DNA of 56,926 bases from Pseudomonas japonica (GTDB taxonomy: Bacteria; Pseudomonadota; Gammaproteobacteria; Pseudomonadales; Pseudomonadaceae), in contig NZ_FZOL01000033.1 of assembly GCF_900188455.1 (NCBI RefSeq), positions 1 to 56,926 on the forward strand, in the 5' to 3' direction. The notes beneath the pieces were generated by a model. The model did no database searches. It saw only the letters and a program-made list of their open reading frames with translations, and was not told the origin of the DNA. Positions 1 through 8,415 of the stretch are shown one piece after another; the first letter of the stretch is position 1, and the number at the start of each line of letters is the position of its first letter. Position numbers and translations under genes: made by a program.

Positions 1-236
1 GCATCGAAGACGAAATCGATGTCCTGGAACTGTGCCATCCGGGTCAGGCCTTCCACGCCTTCGTGGGTCGTGGCCACGCCCATGCGCGCGGCACGGGCCA
101 GTCCATCGGAGTTCGGGTCGATGCCGACCATCACCGACATTTCCAGGTGCTGCGCCTGGCGCAGGATCTTGATCATCAGATCGGTGCCGATGTTGCCGGA
201 ACCGATGATGGCGACTTTCAGTTTGCGTTGACTCAT
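1..236 (-). CDS. Acetaldehyde dehydrogenase (acylating), N-terminal part
   Basis: Only the first 78 codons are in the window; the gene runs off the left edge. The protein begins MSQRKLKVAIIGSGNIGTDL, a Rossmann NAD-binding start with the GSGNIGTDL motif of the DmpF/BphJ/MhpF family, followed by a VGIDPNSDGLARA segment also typical of it. These enzymes convert acetaldehyde plus CoA and NAD+ to acetyl-CoA, normally as a channelling complex with 4-hydroxy-2-oxovalerate aldolase, which would be expected just outside the window. The start codon overlaps the stop of the upstream synthetase gene (ATGA), implying translational coupling. It is the last visible step of the meta-cleavage pathway encoded by this operon. 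Confidence 0.92.
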   Translation of the reverse strand, partial: MSQRKLKVAIIGSGNIGTDLMIKILRQAQHLEMSVMVGIDPNSDGLARAARMGVATTHEGVEGLTRMAQFQDIDFVFD

Positions 237-2092
237 ACCGCTTCTCCGTAGACTTCGGCGAGCAGGATCACGTCCTGGCCGAGGGTGTCGGCGTACAGGC
301 GCTGGACCGCCTCGGCGCGCAGCGTCAGGGCGGCGCGCTGGTTGATGTAGCCCTTGTCGGTGATTTCGCCGTCGTTGAGGCTCGCCGGCGTGTCGAGGAT
401 CAACAACCGCGCGGCGTGCTGCGAGGAGGCCGGGAAGTCCCGGGCCAGGGCCTGCAGGCCGGCGCACAGGGCCAGACGGACCTCCGCCTGCAGGGCCAGT
501 TCGGCGCCGCTCATGTCCTGCCCGGCCTTGCCCAGCAGTTCGCGCAGCGCCGGGGTCGGATAGACCAGCGCACCGATCACGTCGCGGTCATGCCCGCAGA
601 TCACGCAATCGCTGGCATAGGGCGCCAGGGCACTGACCAGGCGTGGCCGCAGGGTGCCGACCGAGACCCAGGTGCCGCTGCTGAGCTTGAAGTCCTCGGT
701 GACCCGGCCATCGAAGAGAATGCCCAGCTCCGGCCGCTCGGGATCGACCAGGCGCCCGGCATCGCCGATGCGGTAGAAGCCCAGTTCGTCGAAGGCCGCC
801 GCGGTGCTCTGTGCATCGTTGAGATAGCGCGGGAACACCGACGGACCCTTCACGCGCATTTCCAGCTTGTCGCCGCTGGGCACGAAGCGGATCTGCGTGC
901 CCGGTACCGGCAGGCCGATATTGCCGGCCTTGTCCAGCTGGAAGTGCACGCTGGTGACCACCGGCGAGGTCTCGGTCGAACCCCATTCGGTGGCGAAGAA
1001 CAGCGGCGCCTCGCGCACCTCGGCAGCCCGCGCGGACAGGCGCTGCCAGGAACTCTGCGGCAATGCGGCGGCGGCGTAGAACAGCAGTTCGAGACGGCCG
1101 AACAAGGCCCGGGCCAGTTCCTCGTCGCGCTCCAGGTACGGCAGCAACGCCTCGTAGCCCCGCGGCACGTTGAAGAACAGGGTCGGCCTGACCGACTTGA
1201 TGTTCTCCACGGTGCGGTCGATCTGCCCCGGCAGCGGGCGACCGTCGTCGATATACAGGGTGCCGCCGTTGCGCAGCACCAGGTTGAAGTTGTGGTTGGC
1301 ACCGAACACATGGCTCCACGGCAGCCAGTCCAGCACCACCACCGCGATCCGTTCGATGAAGCGCCAGCACTGGGCGATGGCCTGCTGGTTGGCGCAGAGC
1401 ATGCCGTGGGTGTTGATCACCGCCTTGGGCGAGCCGGTGGAGCCGGAAGTCAGCAGGTAGCGCGCCGGGGTGTCGCCGTCGATGCGCGCGAACGCCTGCA
1501 TCACCGCCGGGCTTTCGGTCTTGTACAGCAGCGGCAGGGCCAGGCCGTCGGGCAGCTCCTGGGCGTTGCGCGCCGCCACCACCGGACAGCGCGGGGCGAC
1601 CAGCTCGATGGCGCGGCAATAGGCATCGCCGTCATTGACGAAGATCAGCGCCGGGTCGAGCACCTCGACGATGGCCTTGAGCTTGGCGCAGCCGCCGGCG
1701 GTATTGCGCGCATAGGCCACCGACACCGTGGACACCGGGATGCCCACGTGCATCGCCGCCAGGGTCAGCAGGGCCTGGTCGATATCGTTTTCCGAGAGCA
1801 TCAGCAGCGGCCGCCCCGGGGCGATGTCCAGCTCCAGCAGGCCCTGGGCCAGCGCGCCGACGCGCTGGCGCACCTGCTGGTAGGTCAGGGTGAACCAGGC
1901 GCCGTTGCGCCGCTCGGCCAGATAGGGATGATCCGCCCTGTCCACGGCCCAGCGCTCCAGCCACTCGCCGATGCAGCGCGCATAGGGTTGCAGGGTTTCC
2001 TCGTTGCTCAGGATGAAACTGCCGTCCGCGCCGGGCTCGCAGCGCACGTGCGCCGGCGCCAACCGCGTCGGGTCGTTGAAGATGTCGTACAT
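233..2092 (-). CDS. Feruloyl-CoA-synthase-like acyl/aryl-CoA synthetase
   Basis: A 619-residue AMP-forming synthetase. The P-loop-like motif YLLTSGSTGSPKAVINTH and the adenylate-binding segment FFATEWGSTETSPVV are visible, as in feruloyl-CoA synthases (Fcs), which are about this long. It would activate a carboxylic acid with ATP and CoA. Within this operon it could activate the acid released by the meta-cleavage hydrolase, or an aromatic side chain before ring attack; the sequence does not decide between them. About 100 bp separate it from the upstream hydratase gene and its stop overlaps the next gene. Family assignment is secure; the substrate is an inference. Confidence 0.85.
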   Translation of the reverse strand: MYDIFNDPTRLAPAHVRCEPGADGSFILSNEETLQPYARCIGEWLERWAVDRADHPYLAERRNGAWFTLTYQQVRQRVGALAQGLLELDIAPGRPLLMLSENDIDQALLTLAAMHVGIPVSTVSVAYARNTAGGCAKLKAIVEVLDPALIFVNDGDAYCRAIELVAPRCPVVAARNAQELPDGLALPLLYKTESPAVMQAFARIDGDTPARYLLTSGSTGSPKAVINTHGMLCANQQAIAQCWRFIERIAVVVLDWLPWSHVFGANHNFNLVLRNGGTLYIDDGRPLPGQIDRTVENIKSVRPTLFFNVPRGYEALLPYLERDEELARALFGRLELLFYAAAALPQSSWQRLSARAAEVREAPLFFATEWGSTETSPVVTSVHFQLDKAGNIGLPVPGTQIRFVPSGDKLEMRVKGPSVFPRYLNDAQSTAAAFDELGFYRIGDAGRLVDPERPELGILFDGRVTEDFKLSSGTWVSVGTLRPRLVSALAPYASDCVICGHDRDVIGALVYPTPALRELLGKAGQDMSGAELALQAEVRLALCAGLQALARDFPASSQHAARLLILDTPASLNDGEITDKGYINQRAALTLRAEAVQRLYADTLGQDVILLAEVYGEAV

Positions 2093-2194
2093 GGCACGCC
2101 CTCGTGGGTCCGGCCGGTCAGGTGCCCGCCGCCCACTGGTTTTATTGTTGTGACGTACACCGGCACTGGCGGCCGGCGTGACTCGGGTCAGGCT

Positions 2195-2977
2195 TCAGAC
2201 GAAGCGGCAGCTCACTTCGCCCAGACGGGTCAGGCGCAGGCGCAGGCTGTCGCCGGCCTGTACCTGGACCATCGGCCCCAGCGCCCCGGACAGCAGCACA
2301 TCGCCGGCCTGCAGCGGACGTCCCGCCGCGGCCATGGTCCGCGCCAGCCACAGGCAGGCATCCAGCGGATTGCCCATGCACGCCGCGCCGAGACCGATGG
2401 CGGCCTGGGCCGCGTTCTTCTCCAGGAGCATGCCCTCCAGGGCCAGGTCGAGGCCGGCCAGGCTGACCGGGGTCTTGCCCAGCACATAGAGGCCGGACGA
2501 GGCGTTGTCGGCGACGGTGTCGACCAGGGTGATCTTCCAGTCCTCGATCGCCGAATCGACGATTTCCAGCGCCGGCAGCACATGGTCCACCGCGCGCAGC
2601 AGCTCGGCCAGGGTGGTGTCGACGTGGGGCAGGTCGCGGCCGAGAACGAAGGCGATCTCGCCTTCCGCCTTGGGCTGGATCAGGCGACTGCTGTCGATGG
2701 CATCGCCGTCGCGGTACTCCATGTCGGCGAAGAGCATGCCGAAGTCCGGCTGGTCGACGCCCAGTTGCTGCTGCACCGCCAGCGAGGTCAGGCCGATCTT
2801 GCGCCCGCTCAGGCGGCGGCCCGCGGCCAGGGCGACGCGGGTGTTGAGGTCCTGGATGGCGTAGGCGTCGGCCAGGCTGTGGATGTCGAAGCGTTCGGAA
2901 ACCCGCGGGCACGGGGTCCGGCTGTCGCGCGCGCGGGCCAGGGCCTCGGCGGCGGCGTGCAGGGACGGATGAGTCAT
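2195..2977 (-). CDS. 2-hydroxypenta-2,4-dienoate (2-oxopent-4-enoate) hydratase family protein
   Basis: A 260-residue member of the FAH-related hydratase/decarboxylase family (MhpD, DmpE, DmpH). The GRKIGLTS segment near residue 58, PKAEGEIAFVLGRDL near 103 and the EIVDSAI stretch containing metal-binding acidic residues are all typical. MhpD-type enzymes add water to 2-hydroxypentadienoate to give 4-hydroxy-2-oxovalerate, the substrate of the aldolase that partners acetaldehyde dehydrogenase. Its position between ring-cleavage genes and the acetaldehyde dehydrogenase supports that role. A decarboxylase of the same fold (DmpH type) is the main alternative, but no partner tautomerase or semialdehyde dehydrogenase is present. 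Confidence 0.85.
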   Translation of the reverse strand: MTHPSLHAAAEALARARDSRTPCPRVSERFDIHSLADAYAIQDLNTRVALAAGRRLSGRKIGLTSLAVQQQLGVDQPDFGMLFADMEYRDGDAIDSSRLIQPKAEGEIAFVLGRDLPHVDTTLAELLRAVDHVLPALEIVDSAIEDWKITLVDTVADNASSGLYVLGKTPVSLAGLDLALEGMLLEKNAAQAAIGLGAACMGNPLDACLWLARTMAAAGRPLQAGDVLLSGALGPMVQVQAGDSLRLRLTRLGEVSCRFV

Positions 2978-2989
2978 GGCGATGCTCCT

Positions 2990-3961
2990 TTACAGCGCGC
3001 GGGCGCGGCTTTGTTGGTAACCCCGGTGCAGTTCGTCGACCAGCTCGGCGACGCTGTAGCGCCGGGTGATCTGCCCCACCCCCTGCCCCGCCGACCACAC
3101 GTGCTTCCAGGCCTTGTTGGCGCTGGCGATATTTCCGGAGAAGTCGATGCTGGCGCGGCTTTCGGCGTTCGGGTCGATCCCGGCCTGCTCCAGCGATGGG
3201 CGCATCCAGTTGGCGAGCACGCCGCTGACCGCCTTGGTCGTGACGATGTCGTCGAGCCCGCAGGCCACCAGCATGTCGCGGTAGGCATCGTCCACCAGGC
3301 TTTCCGCGGCGGCGACCAGACGGGTGCCGACCAGCGAGAAGTCGCAGCCGAGCACCTGCGCCGCGTGGATATCGCGGCCCGAGGAAATCGCCCCGGCCAG
3401 CCCCAGCGGGCCGTCCCAGAACTGGCGCACCTCGCCGATGAAGGCGAACGGGTTGTAGTTGCCGGTATGCCCGCCGGCACCGTTGCACACCAGGACCAGG
3501 CCATCGACCCCGGCGTCCGCCGCCTTGCGCGCCAGCGCCGGGCTGATGACATCGGCGATCACCACGCCGCCGTAGGCGTGCACGGCCTCCAGCACGCGCT
3601 TGGGGCTGCCCAGGGCGGTGGAAACGATCGGCGGCTGGTAGCGCTTGACCAGTTCCAGCTCGGCGTCGAAACGGTCGTAGGTGCTGTGCACGATCATGTT
3701 CAGCATCCACGGCGCGCGGGTTTCGCCGCGCAGGCGTGCGGCCTCGCGCTCGGCGACGATCTCGCCGAGCCAGGCATCCAGTTGCTCGACGGTGCGCGCG
3801 TTGGGCGCCGGCAGGCTGCCGACGATGCCGGCCTGGCAGCAGGCCGAGACCAGTTGCGGCCCGGAAACCAGGAACATCGGCGCGGCCAGTACCGGCAGGT
3901 CGAGGCCGGCGAACAGCGCCAGCAGGTGTTGTTGCGGTGCACTAAGGCTTCTGTCGCTCAT
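2990..3961 (-). CDS. Nitronate monooxygenase-like FMN protein (2-nitropropane dioxygenase family)
   Basis: The protein is 323 residues from the chosen ATG at 3961, which has an AAGAGAG ribosome site; a longer frame to 4003 would overlap the upstream gene's stop. It shows the NMO/TIM-barrel pattern: LPVLAAPMFLVSGPQLVSA at the start, ADVISPALARKAADAGVDGLV, then CNGAGGHTGNYNP and a GLAGAISSGRDIHAAQ segment for FMN phosphate binding. Relatives oxidise alkyl nitronates, but many have other or unknown roles (some reduce enoyl substrates). Its place between the dihydrodiol dehydrogenase and the hydratase suggests a redox or detoxifying step in the aromatic pathway. No published pathway I know has exactly this arrangement. 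Confidence 0.8.
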   Translation of the reverse strand: MSDRSLSAPQQHLLALFAGLDLPVLAAPMFLVSGPQLVSACCQAGIVGSLPAPNARTVEQLDAWLGEIVAEREAARLRGETRAPWMLNMIVHSTYDRFDAELELVKRYQPPIVSTALGSPKRVLEAVHAYGGVVIADVISPALARKAADAGVDGLVLVCNGAGGHTGNYNPFAFIGEVRQFWDGPLGLAGAISSGRDIHAAQVLGCDFSLVGTRLVAAAESLVDDAYRDMLVACGLDDIVTTKAVSGVLANWMRPSLEQAGIDPNAESRASIDFSGNIASANKAWKHVWSAGQGVGQITRRYSVAELVDELHRGYQQSRARAL

Positions 3962-4003
3962 CACGCATCTCTCTTGTTCATTTTGTCGAGCACGCAGGGT
4001 CAA

Positions 4004-4816
4004 TCAGGTCTTGCGGTGTTTCGCCGCGCCGCTGCCGCGGATCTCCCAGCCACCATCGCTGTGAATGATATTGGCGGTGGTCAGCCCGGCATTCTCCCGC
4101 GAGGCCAGCAGCACATAGTGGCCGGTGTGATCCTCGGGTTCGGCGATGCGTTGCAGCGGAACCGCGGCGGCGGCACCGGCTTCGAAACCGGGAATCTGGT
4201 TCAGCGGCACGCTGCGGCTGTTCAGGCCTTCGAGGCTCTTCATCGGCGTGTTGGTGGCACCGGGGGCGACGCCGTTGACACGGATGTCCGGGGCCAGCTC
4301 GTAGGCCAGCTGACGGATCATGCCGACCAGGGCGTGCTTGGCGGTGACATAGAGAATGCCACCACCACCGGCATAGAAGGCACTGTTGGACAGGGTGAAG
4401 ATCATGCTGCCGCGGCTTTCGCGCAAGGCCGCGGTCGCCGCCTGGGCGCCGAGCAGGTAGCCCTGGACGTTGATCGAGAACAGCGTGTTGAAGGCGCTTT
4501 CGAAATCTTCCGGGGCGATGCGGTCGAGCCGGGTGAAATAGTCGAACACCGCGGCATTGCCGACGAAGGTGTCGAGCTTGCCGAAGGCTTCGAGGGTCGC
4601 CGCCACGGCGCGCTGGTTGTCCTGCCAGCGCGAGACATCGCCCTGCACGGTGATGATGGAATCGCCCAGTTCGGCGGACAGCGCCGCCAGTTGCGCGGCG
4701 TCGCGGCCCATGACGGCGACCTTCGCCCCTTCGGCGACATAGCGCCGCACGATGGCGCTGCCGATACCGCCGGTGCCGCCGGTGACCAGGGCGATCTGGT
4801 TGTTCAGCCAAGCCAT
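4004..4816 (-). CDS. cis-Dihydrodiol dehydrogenase-like short-chain dehydrogenase
   Basis: A 270-residue classical SDR. The nucleotide-binding TGGTGGIG lies at residues 12-19, the NAG-type motif is GNAA, and the catalytic Tyr-x3-Lys is YVTAKHAL. The length and the C-terminal GGWEIRG tail resemble BphB/HcaB-type dehydrogenases, which re-aromatise the cis-dihydrodiol made by a Rieske dioxygenase to a catechol, producing NADH. It lies downstream of the dioxygenase subunit genes in the same orientation, separated from them by a REP doublet, and upstream of the NMO-like gene. The dihydrodiol role is inferred from context and similarity. Confidence 0.83.
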   Translation of the reverse strand: MAWLNNQIALVTGGTGGIGSAIVRRYVAEGAKVAVMGRDAAQLAALSAELGDSIITVQGDVSRWQDNQRAVAATLEAFGKLDTFVGNAAVFDYFTRLDRIAPEDFESAFNTLFSINVQGYLLGAQAATAALRESRGSMIFTLSNSAFYAGGGGILYVTAKHALVGMIRQLAYELAPDIRVNGVAPGATNTPMKSLEGLNSRSVPLNQIPGFEAGAAAAVPLQRIAEPEDHTGHYVLLASRENAGLTTANIIHSDGGWEIRGSGAAKHRKT

Positions 4817-4857
4817 GTTTCAGTCCTCGATAAAAATGACCTTCTTGCCTCCGCCTC

Positions 4858-4963
4858 CCCGTAGGAGCGTGGCTTGCCCGCGAAGGACCGCGCAGCGGTC
4901 CCCGACTTGACTGCTATCGGGACCGCTTTGCGGTCCTTCGCGGGCAAGCCACGCTCCTACGGG
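4858..4963. repeat. REP doublet (REPIN), type 1
   Basis: Two inverted arms of about 34 bp, 4858-4891 and 4930-4963, are exact reverse complements; the left arm starts CCCGTAGGAGCGTGGCTTGC. They flank a loop of about 38 bp. The same palindrome recurs at 10131, 16591 and 30241. Here it sits inside the catabolic operon, between the dioxygenase beta-subunit gene and the dehydrogenase gene. It could stabilise upstream mRNA or attenuate downstream expression. Confidence 0.9.
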
Positions 4964-4981
4964 ACATGAGCAACCTTCACG

Positions 4982-5512
4982 TCACAGGAAGGTATTGATG
5001 TTCTTGCACAGCAACATCGCGTTGGGGATCAGGATCTTGCGCCGCAGCAGCTTCAACCCGTCCGCTTCCAGGCGCAGCACGTCCTCGCGCCGCCCGGTGA
5101 TCTGCGACTGCTCGTCGAGCCCGCGGCTGCGCACGTTGATGAAGCAGGAATAGGCCCGGTACTGCCCCGGCTCGTCACCGGCATACACCTCGATATTGCT
5201 CACCAGGTGCACGTTGCGCGTCGGCGGGTTCTCGGCCCAGGCCGAGGGTTGCTTGAAACGCGACACGCGGCGCTGCAGCTCGCGCATGCCGTCATCGAAG
5301 AAGGCCATGTGCTCCAGGGTGTAGGGTCCGGCCTTGTCCTCGCGGCGGCGGTTCTCGATGCCGGGCATCCAGTAGTGAATCGCCTCGCTCAGGGTCAGCA
5401 GCCAGTCGTCCCAGCATTCGTCATCCAGCAGGCGCGCTTCGCGCAGCAGGAACTGCTCGACCCGGCGCACTTCGTCGAAGCCCAGCGGGGTGTCCAGTGG
5501 TGTCTGTGTCAT
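4982..5512 (-). CDS. Aromatic-ring-hydroxylating dioxygenase, beta (small) subunit
   Basis: A 176-residue NTF2-fold protein of the ring-hydroxylating beta-subunit family. Characteristic parts are the N-terminal RRVEQFLLREARLLDDECWDDWL segment, the YWMPG motif, RRVSRF and VHLVSNIEV, and the C-terminal RRKILIPNAMLL. Beta subunits assemble with alpha subunits as alpha3beta3 and have no metal. The length is normal (about 175-190). It follows the alpha-subunit gene by 12 bp, so the two are co-translated. A REP doublet lies just after it. Confidence 0.93.
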   Translation of the reverse strand: MTQTPLDTPLGFDEVRRVEQFLLREARLLDDECWDDWLLTLSEAIHYWMPGIENRRREDKAGPYTLEHMAFFDDGMRELQRRVSRFKQPSAWAENPPTRNVHLVSNIEVYAGDEPGQYRAYSCFINVRSRGLDEQSQITGRREDVLRLEADGLKLLRRKILIPNAMLLCKNINTFL

Positions 5513-5524
5513 TCCTCGTGCTCC

Positions 5525-6874
5525 TCAGCGCAGGGTGCCGTTGCGGTCCGGCACATCGGCCCAGCTGGACGCCTGCAGCAGGTCCTTCCAGCGCTGGTAG
5601 AACGCCCGCGCGTTGCATTCGTTGAGCTGGCCCTTGAACACATTGCCCGGCAGCTCGCTGTCGTCGAGGCGGGTGTGCATGCCCAGGCCCACGTACAGGT
5701 CCTGGTAGCGGGTCACCACGCCCTTGGCGGTCTTGGTGCAGTACTCCCAGTTCTCGCCGTCGTCCATCTCGAACACGCCGGTGGGCGAGAAGGTCATCAT
5801 CGCGCCGCGGCGCCACTTGTCCTTGATCTCCTGGGGCGCGTTCCTGTTGACGATGACCCAGGTGAACAGCTCGATCTTGTGCGGCCCGCGCGGTTGCCAG
5901 ATGCGCACGGTGTTCTGCCCCGGCAGGAAGGAGAAGTTGGGGAACACGGTGAACGAGGAAATCGCCCCGATCAGCTTCGAGCGGAACTCGCCCAGACGCT
6001 CCGCCACCTTGGGCCGCAGCACATGCAGGTACTTGTTGATGTCGCGCTCGCCGAGGGTCGCGGCATTGCCCACCACGTCGGTGGCGAATTCGTAGCCGTG
6101 GCCGTTCCAGTTCACCGAATAGGATTCCGGCAGCTCGCCGACATTGGCCACCGGCCCGCCGAGCATGGCCTTGGCCGCCGAATCGTGGGTCCAGCCGCCA
6201 TGGAGGATATCGCCGACGAAGTTTTCCGCGGCGATCTTCCAGTTGCAGTCGATGGTGGAACGGATGCAGCCGCCAAGGAACTCGCTGCCGCCCTCGTCCA
6301 TGTCGAGCATCACGTCCAGGTACCAGGTCATCGGCCCGAGGTATTCCTCGAGGCTCGGCGCATCGGCGGCGAAGGTGGCGAACACCAGGCCCTTGTAGGT
6401 GGCGACCCGGGCCTCGCGCAGGCCGTGTTTCGCCTTGTCGAAGTGGCTTTCTTCGTAGCACTTGGACTCGTGCATGCCCATCAGTCGGCCACCGTCGGCG
6501 CCGAACGACCAGCCGTGGTAGTTGCAGATGAAACCGCGGGCATTGCCGGCCTCGGCGAAGCAGACCTTGTTGCCGCGGTGCGGGCAGGCGTTGAGGAAGA
6601 CCTTCAGCGAGGCGTCCTTCTGCCGCACCACCAGCACCTCGTCCTCGCCCATGGAGGTGGTCAGGTAGTCGCCGAACTTCGGCAGTTGCGATTCGTGGGC
6701 GACGAACAGCCAGCAGCGGGCGAAGATCTTCTCCAGCTCCTGCTCGTAGATCGCCTGGTCCCAGAACACCTTGCCGGACAGGCGGCCCTCTTCCATGTCG
6801 CAGATGCGGTCGAGGTTGTCCAGGCAGGGCGTGGATTCGATGGTTCTGAGCGGAATGTGCTTGTTGTTATCCAT
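5525..6874 (-). CDS. Rieske non-heme iron aromatic dioxygenase, alpha (large) subunit
   Basis: A 449-residue catalytic subunit. The Rieske [2Fe-2S] ligands are Cys97, His99, Cys117 and His120, in a C-x-H-x17-C-x2-H arrangement. The mononuclear-iron site appears as ENFVGDILHGGWTH, with the two His four residues apart and the bridging Asp before them. Length and organisation match biphenyl/naphthalene/phenylpropionate dioxygenases, which insert both atoms of O2 into an aromatic ring to give a cis-dihydrodiol. Electrons come from the ferredoxin encoded just upstream. I cannot read the substrate from the sequence. No reductase gene is present in the operon within this window. Confidence 0.95.
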   Translation of the reverse strand: MDNNKHIPLRTIESTPCLDNLDRICDMEEGRLSGKVFWDQAIYEQELEKIFARCWLFVAHESQLPKFGDYLTTSMGEDEVLVVRQKDASLKVFLNACPHRGNKVCFAEAGNARGFICNYHGWSFGADGGRLMGMHESKCYEESHFDKAKHGLREARVATYKGLVFATFAADAPSLEEYLGPMTWYLDVMLDMDEGGSEFLGGCIRSTIDCNWKIAAENFVGDILHGGWTHDSAAKAMLGGPVANVGELPESYSVNWNGHGYEFATDVVGNAATLGERDINKYLHVLRPKVAERLGEFRSKLIGAISSFTVFPNFSFLPGQNTVRIWQPRGPHKIELFTWVIVNRNAPQEIKDKWRRGAMMTFSPTGVFEMDDGENWEYCTKTAKGVVTRYQDLYVGLGMHTRLDDSELPGNVFKGQLNECNARAFYQRWKDLLQASSWADVPDRNGTLR

Positions 6875-6910
6875 GGTTCAGACTCACGGGGAATTCGGTT
6901 GGACGGCGGA

Positions 6911-7264
6911 TCAGACCGGGCTCTGGGCGGCGGCCACGGCCTCGTCGGCTTCCAGGGCGACGTCGGCGTAGACCTCGCGGTCGGTGACGATGATCTTGTA
7001 GGTGCGCAGGTGCCGTTCGCAGGGGAAGGTCACCGCCTGCCCGCTGGGGATATGGAACTGGCCCCAGTGCACCGGGCAGGTGATCAGGTCGTCTTCCAGG
7101 TCGCCCTCGGCCAGCGAAGCGGTGGCGTGGGTGCACATGTCGGTGGTGGCGTAGAAGGTGCCGCCGAGGTTGTAGACGCAGATGGCGTCGCCTTCGGCCT
7201 GCTCGACCTTCTTCAGTTCGCCGGGGGCCAGCTCGTCGCGCTGGCACAGCAGTACGCGGCTCAT
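6911..7264 (-). CDS. Rieske-type ferredoxin component of the dioxygenase
   Basis: A 117-residue small Rieske protein. Cluster ligands are Cys44, His46, Cys63 and His66 (MCTHA and CPVHWGQF). The N-terminal SRVLLCQRDELAPGE and the FYATTDMCTHATASLAEG segment are typical of BphA3/HcaC ferredoxins (about 105-115 residues), which carry electrons from an NADH-dependent reductase to the alpha subunit. The C terminus is about 10 residues longer than usual and Ala/Glu-rich. Its start overlaps the stop of the extradiol dioxygenase gene (ATGA), and the alpha-subunit gene follows after 36 bp. Confidence 0.94.
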   Translation of the reverse strand: MSRVLLCQRDELAPGELKKVEQAEGDAICVYNLGGTFYATTDMCTHATASLAEGDLEDDLITCPVHWGQFHIPSGQAVTFPCERHLRTYKIIVTDREVYADVALEADEAVAAAQSPV

Positions 7265-8109
7265 GCCGATGCCTCCTTCAGTTCAACGAAGCCCAGGCCG
7301 GTGACCCAGGCCGGCACCGCCTCGTAGGCGATGACTTCGCCCACCGGCCGTTCCAGCGCGGCCATGGCGCAGGCGAAATTGCGGATTTCCATGGCGCCGT
7401 TGCCGGCGCGGCGGAGAATCTCCTCGTCGCTGTAGGCGCAGAGCCCGGCCAGGTCGCCCTTGACCCCAAGGGCGAGAATCTCGCGGTCGAAGTCCTCGGC
7501 GACCTTGCCCATCTCGGCGGTGCCGACCCAGTGGCTGATGCCGCCGCTGCCGATGATCACCACACGCTCGTCGGCGTCGAAGGACTCCACCGCCGCGCGC
7601 AGCTGCCGGCCCAGGTCGGCCGAGCGCCGCAGCGAGATATAGGGATCGACGCCGCAGGCCAGGTACACCGGGATGCTCGGCAGGGTCTTGCCCAGCAACT
7701 GCTCGGCCGGCTGCACCACCAGTTGGTGCGGGATGGAGAACGAGTGGTCGACGGTGAAGCTGCGCGCCACGCTCCAGTCCACGCCATTGGCATCGCCATG
7801 GGCGACGACATGCCCGGCCAGGGCCTCGTGGTTCTTCACCACCTGGCGCTGCAGGCCCGGCAGGCGGTCGATCGGCCCGTCGACATCGCCGGTGCCGATC
7901 ACATAGCGCGGCAGGCAATGGGTGCCGAACAGAATGTAGTGGTCGCAACCCACGATGATCACCGCGGTCGGTTCCAGCTCGGCGAGGCGCCGCGCGCATT
8001 CGGCGTAGGCACCCCACACGGCGTCGCGCTGGGCTTCGGGCGGCGCCTTGGGCGCCACGAACATCACCGGGTCATGCGGCATCCAGAAGCCGCCAACTAT
8101 CTTGCCCAT
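7261..8109 (-). CDS. Class III extradiol ring-cleavage dioxygenase, catalytic (LigB-type) subunit
   Basis: A 282-residue LigB-family protein. His12 (in WMPHDP) and His57 (in GCDHY) match the two Fe(II) histidines of LigB. The SGGISHWVG motif carries the acid/base His, and NGAMEIRNF supplies the expected glutamate ligand. Such enzymes cleave a catechol next to its hydroxyls. LigAB acts on protocatechuate, while the related two-subunit CarBaBb acts on 2'-aminobiphenyl-2,3-diol. A separate LigA-type gene lies 4 bp upstream and a meta-cleavage-product hydrolase gene precedes that, an arrangement closer to CarB-like pathways than to protocatechuate degradation. The exact ring substrate is unknown. 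Confidence 0.9.
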   Translation of the reverse strand: MGKIVGGFWMPHDPVMFVAPKAPPEAQRDAVWGAYAECARRLAELEPTAVIIVGCDHYILFGTHCLPRYVIGTGDVDGPIDRLPGLQRQVVKNHEALAGHVVAHGDANGVDWSVARSFTVDHSFSIPHQLVVQPAEQLLGKTLPSIPVYLACGVDPYISLRRSADLGRQLRAAVESFDADERVVIIGSGGISHWVGTAEMGKVAEDFDREILALGVKGDLAGLCAYSDEEILRRAGNGAMEIRNFACAMAALERPVGEVIAYEAVPAWVTGLGFVELKEASA

Positions 8110-8113
8110 CTCG

Positions 8114-8410
8114 TCACCCCTTGAGCGCGGCGGAGAACCCCGCGCTGTCCTGGTCGGTGCAGCCCAGACGCTGCTTGTAGATCGTCATGCCGCGCTCGGG
8201 CGAAAGCTCCTGCCAGAAGCCCATGGTCAGCATCGGGTTGACCCCGGCGGCCTGCAGGCCGGCGACATCGAAACCGAGGATCATGTCGCGCTCCCGTTCA
8301 CCCAGTTCGAAGCGTTCGAGAAAGCCGGCGGCGTCCTGGCGAAAGCGTTCTTTCGCCGCGCGCTCGACGCAGAGTTGCCAGAGCACCCGTTCCATCACGT
8401 TTCGGCTCAT
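8114..8410 (-). CDS. Class III extradiol dioxygenase, small (LigA-type) subunit
   Basis: A short helical protein of 98 residues from the ATG at 8410, five bases after the hydrolase stop. Longer frames upstream lie inside the hydrolase gene and are not credible. The sequence FLERFELGERERDMILGFDVAGLQAAGVNPML matches the LigA domain, which closes the active site of the LigB-type subunit in the heterotetramer. It ends four bases before the catalytic subunit gene. Pairing of separate small and large genes is what LigAB and CarBaBb show; many other class III enzymes are single-subunit or fused. Confidence 0.87.
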   Translation of the reverse strand: MSRNVMERVLWQLCVERAAKERFRQDAAGFLERFELGERERDMILGFDVAGLQAAGVNPMLTMGFWQELSPERGMTIYKQRLGCTDQDSAGFSAALKG

Positions 8411-8415
8411 GGCGG

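Noticed and set aside
416..4864. Very long plus-strand open frame (1482 codons)
   Set aside because: It lies antisense to five well-recognised genes, has low-complexity Arg/Gln/His-rich translation and no family features; it is a shadow of GC-rich codon bias.
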